A program made the translations under genes and the position numbers. Below are positions 41,283 through 50,850 of a DNA stretch of 64,000 nucleotides, one piece after another; position 1 is the stretch's first letter; each line of letters starts with the position of its first letter. The notes under the pieces are model-generated. The model searched no databases. It had not been told where the DNA came from and saw only the letters and a program-made list of their open reading frames with translations. The stretch comes from Aureibaculum luteum. GTDB taxonomy: Bacteria; Bacteroidota; Bacteroidia; Flavobacteriales; Flavobacteriaceae. Location: assembly GCF_003449015.1 (NCBI RefSeq), contig NZ_QRGD01000007.1, forward strand, positions 1 through 64,000. Direction: 5' to 3'.

Positions 41283-42935
41283 ATGAGGGTTCTTATTTTA
41301 GATAATGGAAATTTTAAAATTGCGGATCAAAAGACGGTTGTTTTCAACTTATTTTTTACAATTCTATTTTTTTTACTATTCACTAATGTAACAATTGCAC
41401 AAGAAAAGGAATTATCTTGGGATGAACTAGCAAGCCAATATGAATGCCCTGATTGGTTTAGAGACGCCAAATTCGGTATTTGGTTTCATTGGGGCCCCCA
41501 AAGTGTTCCTGAGCAAGGTGGCGGCTGGTATGCCAGACATATGTACATGAAAGATGTTGGGCGTCAGAAGTTTGGTAAAATGGCAAATCCATATCATTTA
41601 CAAACATATGGTCACCCATCAGAATTTGGTTTTAAAGATATTATAAATGCTTGGAAAGCTGAAAAATTTGACGCCGAAGCTCTTATTAAATATTCAAAAA
41701 AAAATGGTGCAAAATATATTGTAGCCCTAGCCAATCACCACGATCATTTTGATTTATTTAATTCATCACATCATCCATGGAATGCGGTAAATATGGGGCC
41801 TAAAAAAGATATTATAAAAGCTTTTGCTGATGCTACAAGAGCCGAGGGTATGAAGTTTGGAGTAACCAGTCATGATAATCGATTTTTAAATTGGTGGTTG
41901 CCTGCTTTTGGAGCTGATGAAAGTGGAGCATACAAAGATGTGCCTTATGATGGTAGATTAACCAAAGAAGACGGAAAAGGTAAGTGGTGGGAAGGTTATG
42001 ATCCCGCTGATTTATATGGTCCAATTCCTGAAAATAGAACACCAGAGATTGTAGAGAAAATAAAACAGAATTGGGAAGAACGACATTTAGAATTAGTGAA
42101 TAAGTACAAGCCAGATATTTTGTATTACGACGGCTTTAATTTTACTTATGGAGAACACGGTAAGGCCGTAAGTGCTAAAATGTATAATAACAGTTTAAAA
42201 GAAAAAGGAAAGATTGATGCTGTTATGTTACTAAAAGCCCCTGTTCCAGGTACGGTTACAGAAGTTGAGAGTGGCGGAAGTAATACTTTAAGAGCAACAC
42301 CTTGGCAATCTGAAATTACATTTACCGATTGGTTTTACAAAAAAGACCGACACTTAACCCATAATGCTCGAACCATTTTAGAAATGCTAATTGAAGCGGT
42401 TAGCAAAAATGGAAATTTGTTATTGAATATTGAGTTAAACCCTGAAGGAACTATACCGCCAGAACAAGAAGTTATCATTAACATCGTAGGCGATTGGTTA
42501 AAGGTAAATGGAGAGGCTATTTATGGAACAAGACCATGGAAAGTTTATGGCGACGGTAAAAGTGTGCGTGGAGAATCAGAAACGACTAGTGGTGGAGAAA
42601 TAAGAAATGCAGGTGATGATATTGTTGAAAAGAAAAAAACAGCAGAACATTATAATCAGCGAACTACTGCTTCACCAGAATATGCTTCTGATGAGGTTCG
42701 ATTTACTAAAAAGGGTAATAATTTATATATTTTGATTATGAATCCAACAAAAGGCGAACTAATAATTCCGACCTTTGGGTTAAAGAATGAAATGGGTCCT
42801 GGTAAGCTGAAAAAGCTTTACCGATTAGATACAAAAACAAAAGTAAAGTTTGTGCAAACAGATGAGCACACCACCATAACAATTCCAACTATTAACGGAA
42901 GAAGTTATCCAATAGTTTTAAAAGTTTTTTTATAA
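41283..42935 (+). CDS. GH29 alpha-L-fucosidase (second of three)
   Basis: The 550-residue exported enzyme has a signal peptide with an unusually long N-region (about 20 residues before FFTILFFLLFTNVTIAQ). The catalytic barrel contains KFGIWFHWGPQSVPEQGGGWYARH, IVALANHHDHFDLFNSSHHPW and ILYYDGFNFTYG (nucleophile Asp in YYDG). A C-terminal domain from about residue 420 (GDWLKVNGEAIYGTRPWKVYG) is beta-rich. Residues around the first active-site loop differ from the neighbouring GH29 enzymes, which suggests another linkage or a different branch. It is separated from its neighbours by 6-7 bp. Confidence 0.9.
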   Translation: MRVLILDNGNFKIADQKTVVFNLFFTILFFLLFTNVTIAQEKELSWDELASQYECPDWFRDAKFGIWFHWGPQSVPEQGGGWYARHMYMKDVGRQKFGKMANPYHLQTYGHPSEFGFKDIINAWKAEKFDAEALIKYSKKNGAKYIVALANHHDHFDLFNSSHHPWNAVNMGPKKDIIKAFADATRAEGMKFGVTSHDNRFLNWWLPAFGADESGAYKDVPYDGRLTKEDGKGKWWEGYDPADLYGPIPENRTPEIVEKIKQNWEERHLELVNKYKPDILYYDGFNFTYGEHGKAVSAKMYNNSLKEKGKIDAVMLLKAPVPGTVTEVESGGSNTLRATPWQSEITFTDWFYKKDRHLTHNARTILEMLIEAVSKNGNLLLNIELNPEGTIPPEQEVIINIVGDWLKVNGEAIYGTRPWKVYGDGKSVRGESETTSGGEIRNAGDDIVEKKKTAEHYNQRTTASPEYASDEVRFTKKGNNLYILIMNPTKGELIIPTFGLKNEMGPGKLKKLYRLDTKTKVKFVQTDEHTTITIPTINGRSYPIVLKVFL

Positions 42936-42942
42936 TTTAGAT

Positions 42943-45534
42943 ATGAAAAAGTTACATTTTTTTTGGTTCTTACTATTACAATTTTATGTAAACGTAAGTT
43001 TTGGTCAGCAAAACGAATTTCCATTTGAAGATGCATCATTAAGTATTGATTTTAGAGTAGATGATCTTGTTTCTAGATTGACATTAGAAGAAAAAGTTTC
43101 TCAAATGATGAATAAGTCACCAGAAATCAAAAGACTTCATATTCCTGAATATGAATGGTGGAATGAATGTTTACATGGTGTGGCTCGAGCAGGTAAAGCA
43201 ACTGTGTTTCCGCAAGCTATTGGTTTAGCAGCAACTTTTGATACCGACTTAATTTATCGTTCAGCATCTGTAATTTCAGATGAAGCAAGAGCTAAGCACC
43301 ATGAAGCATTAAAAAATAATGATTTTGGTAGATATAAGGGGCTCACATACTGGACACCAAATATTAATATTTTTAGAGACCCACGTTGGGGTAGAGGCCA
43401 AGAAACTTATGGAGAGGATCCTTATTTAACAGCTCGTATGGGAGTCAATTTTGTAAAAGGCATGCAAGGAGACGATTCCAAATATTTAAAGCTAGTGGCA
43501 ACACCGAAGCATTTTGCGGTTCATAGCGGACCAGAACCTGAAAGACATTTTTTTGATGCAACAACAACAAAACGAGATTTATACGATACCTATTTACCCG
43601 CTTTTGAAGCCTGTATTGTAGAAGGAAAAGCCTATTCTGTTATGGCCGCATATAATAGATATATGGGAAAACCTTGTTGTGCGAGTCATCAATTGTTAGA
43701 TGATATTTTAAGAAAAGATTGGGGTTTTAAAGGTTATGTAGTTTCCGATTGTAATGCAATACGCGATATTCATGACTATCATAACTATGTAGATTCTAAA
43801 GAAGAAGCTGCCGCTGTTGCTGTAAAAGCGGGTTGCGATTTAAACTGTGGGTCTCGTTATAAATACTTAATAAACGCAGTTGCAGTAGGAGATATAACCG
43901 AGGATGAAATAAATATTTCGGTAAAAAGACTATTTAAAGCACGTTTTAAATTGGGGATGTTTGATCCCGAGGAGCTTTTGCCTTATGCGAGTATACCTAC
44001 AAGTGTCGTGAGTTCTGATAAGCATAGAAAATTAGCACTAGAAACGGCTAGAAAGTCCATCGTTTTATTAAAAAATGAAAACGAAACATTACCACTTAAA
44101 AAAGATCTGAAATCTATTGCTGTTATTGGTCCAAATGCTAATAATTTAGATGTCTTATTGGGAAATTATAATGGATTTCCTTCTCAATATTTTACACCTT
44201 TAGAAGGGATTAAGAATAAAATTTCTAAAAACACTAAATTGTTTTATGAGTCGGGTTGCGAGTTAATATCTAATGAATCTTCACTGACTTTAATTCCTTC
44301 AAAACATTTAAGTTTTAAGAACAAAGTAGGTTTACAGGCCAATTATTTTGATAATACCGATTTATCGGGTAAACCCATCCAAACAAGATTAGAAGAGACC
44401 ATAAATTCAAATTGGAATTCGGAACCAGTAAAAGGATTAAATGAAGATAATTTTTCAATTCAATATACAGGGAATATCCAAGTAAATACTTCTGGAGAAT
44501 ATACTTTTGCCTTACGCAGTGACAATGGGTATAAATTAATTATTGATGGAAAGGTGCTTATTGATAATTGGAACAAACCAACACGCAAAAGGTTAAAAGA
44601 AAAAATAGTCTTAGAGAAAGGAAAAAAGCACCAAATTACTGTCGAATATTATCACAATAAGAACTCTGCTATATTAGAATTAATGTGGATGTCTCCAGGT
44701 AAAACTTCATTTGAAAAAGCAATTGAACTAGCTGAAAAAGCTGAAGTTATAGTTTTTGTTGGAGGTATTTCACCAAAGGTAGAAGGAGAACAAATGCCAG
44801 TGAATTCAACGGGTTTTGATGGTGGTGATAAGACAAATATTGAATTGCCAAACGTGCAAAAAGAACTTTTAAAAGCATTGCATGCTACAGGTAAACCGGT
44901 TATTTTAGTTTTATTAAATGGAAGTGCTTTAGCAATTAATTGGGAAGATGAAAATCTACCCGCCATAGTTGAAGCATGGTATCCTGGCGAACTTGGAGGA
45001 ACTGCCATAGCTGACGTTCTTTTTGGTGACTATAACCCCTCAGGTAGGCTTCCAATTACCTTTTATAAATCTATAAAAGACTTGCCTCCATTTGTAAATT
45101 ATAGTATGAAAGGCAGAACATACAGGTATTTTAAAGGTAATCCGCTATATCCTTTTGGATATGGATTAAGTTATTCTCAATTTAAATATAAAAATTTAAA
45201 ATTATCTGATCAAAAAATAAAAGCAGAAGAATCAACATCTATACGTGTCGACATTACTAATATTGGTAAATTTAAAGGAGATGAGGTTGTTCAATTGTAT
45301 ATAAAAGATTTGGAAAGTAATGAAGTAAGACCTTTAAAAAGCCTTCGAGGGATTAAGAGAGTTTCATTAAATCCTGAAGAAACAATTCAAGTAAATTTCA
45401 CCATTAAACGAGAAGATTTATCATTTTATGACTTTGAAAAAAGCAAGCAAGTTGTAGAACCAGGGTTATACCAAATTGGAATAGGAAAATCATCGGAAGA
45501 TTTTATATACATAAATTTAGAAGTAATAAATTAA
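42943..45534 (+). CDS. GH3 glycosidase with PA14 domain, xylosidase-like
   Basis: The 863-residue exported enzyme has a signal peptide (residues 1-21). The GH3 N-domain has ATVFPQAIGLAATFD, then TYWTPNINIFRDPRWGRGQETYGEDPY (RWGRGQE) and KHFAVHSGPE. GYVVSDCNAI carries nucleophile Asp269; the S-D-C pattern is typical of beta-xylosidase or alpha-L-arabinofuranosidase branches. A PA14 domain is inserted at about residues 460-590 (YTFALRSDNGYKLIIDGKVLIDNW). An FN3-like C-domain closes the protein. It would cleave beta-linked xylose or a related sugar from non-reducing ends. Confidence 0.9.
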   Translation: MKKLHFFWFLLLQFYVNVSFGQQNEFPFEDASLSIDFRVDDLVSRLTLEEKVSQMMNKSPEIKRLHIPEYEWWNECLHGVARAGKATVFPQAIGLAATFDTDLIYRSASVISDEARAKHHEALKNNDFGRYKGLTYWTPNINIFRDPRWGRGQETYGEDPYLTARMGVNFVKGMQGDDSKYLKLVATPKHFAVHSGPEPERHFFDATTTKRDLYDTYLPAFEACIVEGKAYSVMAAYNRYMGKPCCASHQLLDDILRKDWGFKGYVVSDCNAIRDIHDYHNYVDSKEEAAAVAVKAGCDLNCGSRYKYLINAVAVGDITEDEINISVKRLFKARFKLGMFDPEELLPYASIPTSVVSSDKHRKLALETARKSIVLLKNENETLPLKKDLKSIAVIGPNANNLDVLLGNYNGFPSQYFTPLEGIKNKISKNTKLFYESGCELISNESSLTLIPSKHLSFKNKVGLQANYFDNTDLSGKPIQTRLEETINSNWNSEPVKGLNEDNFSIQYTGNIQVNTSGEYTFALRSDNGYKLIIDGKVLIDNWNKPTRKRLKEKIVLEKGKKHQITVEYYHNKNSAILELMWMSPGKTSFEKAIELAEKAEVIVFVGGISPKVEGEQMPVNSTGFDGGDKTNIELPNVQKELLKALHATGKPVILVLLNGSALAINWEDENLPAIVEAWYPGELGGTAIADVLFGDYNPSGRLPITFYKSIKDLPPFVNYSMKGRTYRYFKGNPLYPFGYGLSYSQFKYKNLKLSDQKIKAEESTSIRVDITNIGKFKGDEVVQLYIKDLESNEVRPLKSLRGIKRVSLNPEETIQVNFTIKREDLSFYDFEKSKQVVEPGLYQIGIGKSSEDFIYINLEVIN

Positions 45535-45546
45535 AATTAAAACCAA

Positions 45547-47145
45547 ATGCAAAAAAGAAGAATATTTTATTTAGGAATACTGACACTGTCTCTATTTATT
45601 TTAACAATTAGCTGTAAAAATAAAACAGAACCTAAACAAGAAAAGAAAGATACACGTCCAAATATTTTATATATAATGGCTGACGATCATACATCACAAG
45701 CTTGGGGTGTTTATGATGGTATTTTAAAGGACTATGTTCATACACCAAATATTCAACGCTTAGCAGAAGAAGGAACGGTTTTGGATAATTGTTTGGTCTC
45801 TAATTCTATTTGTACACCAAGTAGAGCAACCATATTAACAGGGCAATATAGTCATGTAAATGGTGTCACCACATTAGGTGCAGGTTTACCTACAGAGCAT
45901 CCAACTATTGCAGGAGTAATGCAACGTGGTGGTTATCAAACTTCAGTTATTGGTAAATGGCACATGAAGCAAGAACCTACAGATGAGTTCGATTTTTATA
46001 TGGTTTTACCAGGACAAGGAAGGTATTGGGATCCTATATTAAAAACGAAAGAAAATTGGAAAGACTATATGGAAGGTGGCAAACCATATGAAGGGTTTAG
46101 TACGGATGTTATTGCAGATAAAACTATTGATTGGATTCAAAATAGAGATACTACAAAACCTTTTATAACCATGTGTCACTTTAAAGCAACACATGAACCT
46201 TTTGATTACCCGGAACGTTTTAGTCATTTATATAGAGATGAAGACATTCCTGTTCCAAGTACATTTTACGATAAAGGAGCAGAAACAACAGGGCGATCAT
46301 TTAAAGGACAGTCGGTAGATAATTTGAAAAAGAGATATTTATTAGCTTCAAAAGATCCAGATAATGTGCCAGGTTATATGAAGTATCCCGAATTACCCTT
46401 TACTGTTGATGGTTTAAATAATGATGAAGCACGTTATAAAACGTACCAAAAATATGTAAAAGACTTTATGCGTTGTGGAGCGGCTATTGATGATAATATT
46501 GGAAAGCTATTAAAGTATCTTGACGAATCAGGGTTAGCAGAAAATACGATTGTAATTTACACTGCAGATCAGGGGTATTTTTTAGGAGAACATGGTTGGT
46601 TTGACAAACGATTGATTTATGAAGAATCAATACATATGCCTTTTGTTATTCGATATCCAAAAGAAATTCCTGCTGGTGCTCGAAATTCTGATCTTATTGA
46701 AAATGCGGATTTCTCAGCATTATTTGCAGATTATGCAGGTCTTGAATATCCAGAAACAATGCAAGGGCATAGCTTCCGAGAAAACTTAAAAGGGAATACA
46801 CCGAAAGATTGGCGTAAATATGGATACTATCGTTATTGGGACCATTCAATTGACCGTCCAGGGCATTTTGGTATTAGAGGTCAACGTTATAAACTGGCTT
46901 TTTATTACGGAAATGGGCTTAAAGAAAACGGGTACACTAAAGAAAATCAACCTAAAAAATATTGGGATTTCTTTGACTTAGAGAAAGATCCTAAGGAGAC
47001 TCATAATGCCTACAAAGATGCTGAATATCAAGAAATCATAAAAGAAATGAAAGTAGAAATTATGAAGCAACGAGAAGCTTTAGGAGATACCGATCCTGAT
47101 AATCAGGAAATTCATGATATTATAAAAGCACACTGGAATGATTAA
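45547..47145 (+). CDS. Sulfatase (S1 family), lipoprotein
   Basis: The 532-residue enzyme has a lipoprotein signal (ILTISC, Cys23). The formylglycine motif is C89-T-P-S-R93 in SICTPSRATILTGQ. The metal site is LYIMADDHTSQAWG (Asp46-Asp47), and IYTADQGYFLGEHGWFDKRLIYEESI carries the C-terminal part of the site. The C-terminal DHSIDRPGHFGIRGQRYKLAFYYG is typical of the iduronate-2-sulfatase-like branch. It desulfates the glycan, probably at a different position from its neighbours. The end overlaps the GH95 gene by 8 bp. Confidence 0.93.
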   Translation: MQKRRIFYLGILTLSLFILTISCKNKTEPKQEKKDTRPNILYIMADDHTSQAWGVYDGILKDYVHTPNIQRLAEEGTVLDNCLVSNSICTPSRATILTGQYSHVNGVTTLGAGLPTEHPTIAGVMQRGGYQTSVIGKWHMKQEPTDEFDFYMVLPGQGRYWDPILKTKENWKDYMEGGKPYEGFSTDVIADKTIDWIQNRDTTKPFITMCHFKATHEPFDYPERFSHLYRDEDIPVPSTFYDKGAETTGRSFKGQSVDNLKKRYLLASKDPDNVPGYMKYPELPFTVDGLNNDEARYKTYQKYVKDFMRCGAAIDDNIGKLLKYLDESGLAENTIVIYTADQGYFLGEHGWFDKRLIYEESIHMPFVIRYPKEIPAGARNSDLIENADFSALFADYAGLEYPETMQGHSFRENLKGNTPKDWRKYGYYRYWDHSIDRPGHFGIRGQRYKLAFYYGNGLKENGYTKENQPKKYWDFFDLEKDPKETHNAYKDAEYQEIIKEMKVEIMKQREALGDTDPDNQEIHDIIKAHWND

Positions 47146-49450
47146 TATACCGAAGAATGTAAAATTTTTGATAGTGGGTGTTTGCAGCTATTTGTTTTTT
47201 AATACAGCTCAATCACAAGAACAGTTGAAGTTATACTACGAGAGTCCTGCCGAAAAATGGACAGAAGCTTTGCCTATAGGTAACGGTAGTTTAGGAGCCA
47301 TGATTTACGGTAATGTATCTCAAGAACATATTCAGTTTAATGAAGAAACATTGTGGGCTGGAAAACCACATGATTATGCTCATAAAGGTGCCTATAAATA
47401 TTTAGGAGAAATAAGACAATTATTGACTGATGGCAAACAAAGAGAAGCTCAAGATTTAGGGAATAAAGAATTTATGAGTGTGCCTTTGAAGCAAATTCAT
47501 TATCAACCATTTGGTGATGTATATATTGATTTTCCAGGCCATGAAAAATATTCGGAGTATGCTAGAGAATTAGATCTTAACAATGCGGTTAGTAAAGTTT
47601 CGTACAAGGTTAATGATGTAATCTACAAACGCGAAGTACTTTCTAGTTATCCAGATCAAGTTATTACAATTAATTTAACGGCAAGTGAATCAAAAGCACT
47701 GAATTTTAGTATTTGGTTAGATGCAATTCATGAAGAAAAGCAAGTTACCACAAGTGCAAATTCGCAAACGTTGGAAGTTCACGTAAAGGATGGTGTTTTA
47801 AGAGGGGTATCAACTATAAAAGTAAAAACTGATGGTAAAATAGAATCAAAAAATGGAAAGCTTTCAATTGCAAATGCATCAAGAGCTACGATCTATCTAG
47901 CAGCGGCAACCAATTATAAAAACTTTAAAGATGTTTCGGGAAATCCTCAAGAGCTCGTAAAGGAGACGTTGGAAAAAGTTGAGACTAAAAAGTATAAAAA
48001 AGTAAAAGATACGCACATCAAAGATTATCAATCTTTATTTAATCGTTTTCAGATCGATTTTGGTGATAATGGAAAATCTAAAGAGGTAACTAATAAACGA
48101 ATTTTTGATTTTTGGAAGAACCCAAGCGATCCTCAACTACTTTCTTTGTATGTTCAATATGGTCGTTATTTAATGATTGCAAGTAGCCGTCCTGGTACTA
48201 AACCTCCAACGTTACAAGGATTATGGAATGATAAATTGAGACCACCTTGGTTTAGTAGTTATACGACGAATATAAATTTAGAAATGAATTATTGGCAAGT
48301 AGAAATTGCGAATCTAAGTGAATGTCATGAACCTCTGTTTGATTTTATCAAAGACATATCAATTACGGGAAAAAATGTTGCTAAAGAGCATTATGATGCA
48401 AATGGATGGATTGTTCATCACAACGTTGATATTTGGCGTGGTGCAGCACCTGTAAATAATGCGAACCATGGCCTTTGGCTTGGAGGAAGTGGGTGGCTTG
48501 CTTCACATATTTGGGAACATTATTTGTTTACCCAAGATGAGGCTTTTTTAAGAGAATACTATCCAATCTTAAAGGATGCAGCACTTTTTTATAAGGATTT
48601 TCTTTATAAAGATCCAAAAACAGGATATTTAATTAGTTCTCCATCAAATTCTCCGGAAATAGGGGGTATGGTAGCTGGCCCTACAATGGATCATCAAATA
48701 ATAAGAGCTTTGTTTAAAAGTGTTATTGAAGCATCTACTATTTTAAATACGGATCAAGAGTTTTCAAAAAAACTCCAAGTCATGATTCCTAAAATTGCAC
48801 CTAATAAAATTGGAAAACACGGACAATTACAAGAATGGTTAGAAGATAAAGATGACCCCGAATCGCATCACAGACATGTTTCCCATTTATGGGCAGTATA
48901 TCCTGGTAGCGAAATTAATTATGAAGAAACACCGGAATTGATGAAGGCAGCAAAACAGTCATTAGAGTTTCGCGGTGATAACGGAACAGGGTGGAGTTTG
49001 GCATGGAAAGTAAATTTCTGGTCTAGATTTAAAGATGGAAACAGAGCCTACAAATTATTAGGCGTTTTATTAAGTCCTGCAGAAATACCAGAAAGAAAAA
49101 TTAGTGGAGGCTCATATCCAAATTTATTTGATGCACATCCGCCATTTCAAATAGATGGTAATTTTGGAGCCGCAGCAGGGATTATTGAAATGTTGATACA
49201 AAGTCATTTGGGTAAAATAGAATTATTACCCGCATTACCAGATGCATTACCTAAAGGAGCTATTTCTGGTGTTGTGGCAAGAGGTGGGTTTGAGTTAGAT
49301 TTCAAATGGGAGAACTCCCTTTTACAAGAGGTAATTGTTACCTCAAAAAAAGGTTCAAAATGTAAGTTACAATACAAAGATAAGCTTATTGAATTTGACA
49401 CTAAAGTTGGAAAAAAGTATACGTTTGACGGTATGCTAAACGCAAAATAA
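47138..49450 (+). CDS. GH95 glycosidase, alpha-L-fucosidase or alpha-L-galactosidase
   Basis: The 770-residue exported enzyme has a signal peptide (MINIPKNVKFLIVGVCSYLFFNTAQSQ in two runs: MINIPKNVKFLIV and GVCSYLFFNTAQSQ). The N-terminal beta domain has YYESPAEKWTEALPIGNGSLGAMIYG. The (alpha/alpha)6 barrel has LQGLWNDKLRPPWFSSYTTNINLEMNYW, NHGLWLGGSGWLASH and SSPSNSPEIGG. HPPFQIDGNFGAAAG carries the proposed base Asp673. GH95 inverts alpha-1,2-fucosyl or related alpha-L-galactosyl linkages. The gene begins inside the end of the preceding sulfatase gene. Confidence 0.93.
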   Translation: MINIPKNVKFLIVGVCSYLFFNTAQSQEQLKLYYESPAEKWTEALPIGNGSLGAMIYGNVSQEHIQFNEETLWAGKPHDYAHKGAYKYLGEIRQLLTDGKQREAQDLGNKEFMSVPLKQIHYQPFGDVYIDFPGHEKYSEYARELDLNNAVSKVSYKVNDVIYKREVLSSYPDQVITINLTASESKALNFSIWLDAIHEEKQVTTSANSQTLEVHVKDGVLRGVSTIKVKTDGKIESKNGKLSIANASRATIYLAAATNYKNFKDVSGNPQELVKETLEKVETKKYKKVKDTHIKDYQSLFNRFQIDFGDNGKSKEVTNKRIFDFWKNPSDPQLLSLYVQYGRYLMIASSRPGTKPPTLQGLWNDKLRPPWFSSYTTNINLEMNYWQVEIANLSECHEPLFDFIKDISITGKNVAKEHYDANGWIVHHNVDIWRGAAPVNNANHGLWLGGSGWLASHIWEHYLFTQDEAFLREYYPILKDAALFYKDFLYKDPKTGYLISSPSNSPEIGGMVAGPTMDHQIIRALFKSVIEASTILNTDQEFSKKLQVMIPKIAPNKIGKHGQLQEWLEDKDDPESHHRHVSHLWAVYPGSEINYEETPELMKAAKQSLEFRGDNGTGWSLAWKVNFWSRFKDGNRAYKLLGVLLSPAEIPERKISGGSYPNLFDAHPPFQIDGNFGAAAGIIEMLIQSHLGKIELLPALPDALPKGAISGVVARGGFELDFKWENSLLQEVIVTSKKGSKCKLQYKDKLIEFDTKVGKKYTFDGMLNAK

Positions 49451-49460
49451 ATAAAATAGT

Positions 49461-50837
49461 ATGCAATATAATAAGGTTTTAATAGGGGTGTTAATTATCC
49501 TTTTTAGTAATAATTTTCCCGTTATCGCACAAAAAGATTCGTCTAAACCGAATGTCATCATATTTTTTACTGATGATCAAGGGTATCAAGATGTTGGTGC
49601 TTTTGGCTCTCCTTTAATAAAAACGCCAAACCTAGATAAAATGGCTGATGAGGGTATAAAATTCACAGATTTTTACTCGGCATCTTCTGTTTGTTCTCCA
49701 TCGCGAGCGGCTTTGCTTACGGGTTCTTATCCACCTCGAGTTGGTGTGCCTAAAGTGTTATGGCCAAATTTAGATGGGGGATTGTCAAATCAAGAACTTA
49801 CTATTGCCGATATGCTTAAAACAAAAGGATATAATACAGCTTGTATTGGAAAATGGCATCTTGGAGATCAATCACAATACTTACCAACTACACAAGGGTT
49901 TGATTCTTATTATGGTATTCCTTTTAGTAACGATATGTCTGTGAATCCAGAATCAAAGGTTTCAGAAGATATCCTCTTTAGAGAAGGTATGACAATTGAT
50001 AGCCTTCGTGAGCAAAAATGGAGAGGAAGAAAAGTGCCATTAATGAAGCAAGATGAGGTTATAGAATATCCTGTAGATCAAACAACGCTTACAAAAAGAT
50101 ACACAGAAAGTGCCATTGACTTTATTACAGAAAATAAAGACAAACCATTTTTCTTGTATGTTGCCCAAACCATGCCACATATTCCATTATATGCTTCACC
50201 AGATTTTAAAGGAAAAAGTGCAAGAGGTTTATATGGGGATGTTATTGAAGAAATTGATTGGAGCATGGGAAGAATATTAGAAACCTTAGAAAAACTAAAT
50301 ATTGATGAAAATACGTTGGTAATTTTCACTTCAGACAATGGTCCTTGGAATTTAAAAGATGGACAAGGAGGAAGTGCATTACCATTGAGAGGTTTTAAAT
50401 TTGAAACCTACGAAGGTGGTATGCGTGTGCCTATGATTGCCAAATGGAAAGGTAAAATAAAAGCAGGGGCTGTCACTGAAGAAATAGCTTCAACAATTGA
50501 TATACTACCTACATTGGCTTATTTGACGGGAGCTGAGCTTTCTGAAAAACCAATTGATGGTAAAAATATATGGAAATTATTATCTGGTAAAAAATCAAAG
50601 TCGCCTCATAAAAACAAGGGGTTTTATTATTATTCAGAAACGACACTACAAGCTGTCAGAAAAGGAGATTGGAAGTTACGTATTGTTAAGGATAAAGTAG
50701 AATTGTTCAACCTAAGAACCGACATTTCAGAAAGTAAAAATGTAGCGTTATCAAACCCTAAGATTGTAAAAAAATTGCAAAAAATGATGGATAAGTTTGA
50801 TGCAGATTTAAAAGAAAACCAACATCAGTTTAATTAA
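49461..50837 (+). CDS. Sulfatase (S1 family), secreted
   Basis: The 458-residue enzyme has a signal peptide ending near PVIAQK (residue 25). The formylglycine motif is C78-S-P-S-R82 in SVCSPSRAALLTGSYPPRVG. The metal-binding start is FFTDDQGYQDVG (Asp38-Asp39). FTSDNGPWNLKDGQGGS and FETYEGGMRVPMIAKW follow, typical of arylsulfatase-A-like enzymes. It is smaller than the neighbouring sulfatases. It acts on a monosulfated sugar unit of unknown type. Spacing to the GH3 gene is 13 bp. Confidence 0.93.
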   Translation: MQYNKVLIGVLIILFSNNFPVIAQKDSSKPNVIIFFTDDQGYQDVGAFGSPLIKTPNLDKMADEGIKFTDFYSASSVCSPSRAALLTGSYPPRVGVPKVLWPNLDGGLSNQELTIADMLKTKGYNTACIGKWHLGDQSQYLPTTQGFDSYYGIPFSNDMSVNPESKVSEDILFREGMTIDSLREQKWRGRKVPLMKQDEVIEYPVDQTTLTKRYTESAIDFITENKDKPFFLYVAQTMPHIPLYASPDFKGKSARGLYGDVIEEIDWSMGRILETLEKLNIDENTLVIFTSDNGPWNLKDGQGGSALPLRGFKFETYEGGMRVPMIAKWKGKIKAGAVTEEIASTIDILPTLAYLTGAELSEKPIDGKNIWKLLSGKKSKSPHKNKGFYYYSETTLQAVRKGDWKLRIVKDKVELFNLRTDISESKNVALSNPKIVKKLQKMMDKFDADLKENQHQFN

Positions 50838-50850
50838 AAAATAGCAAAGC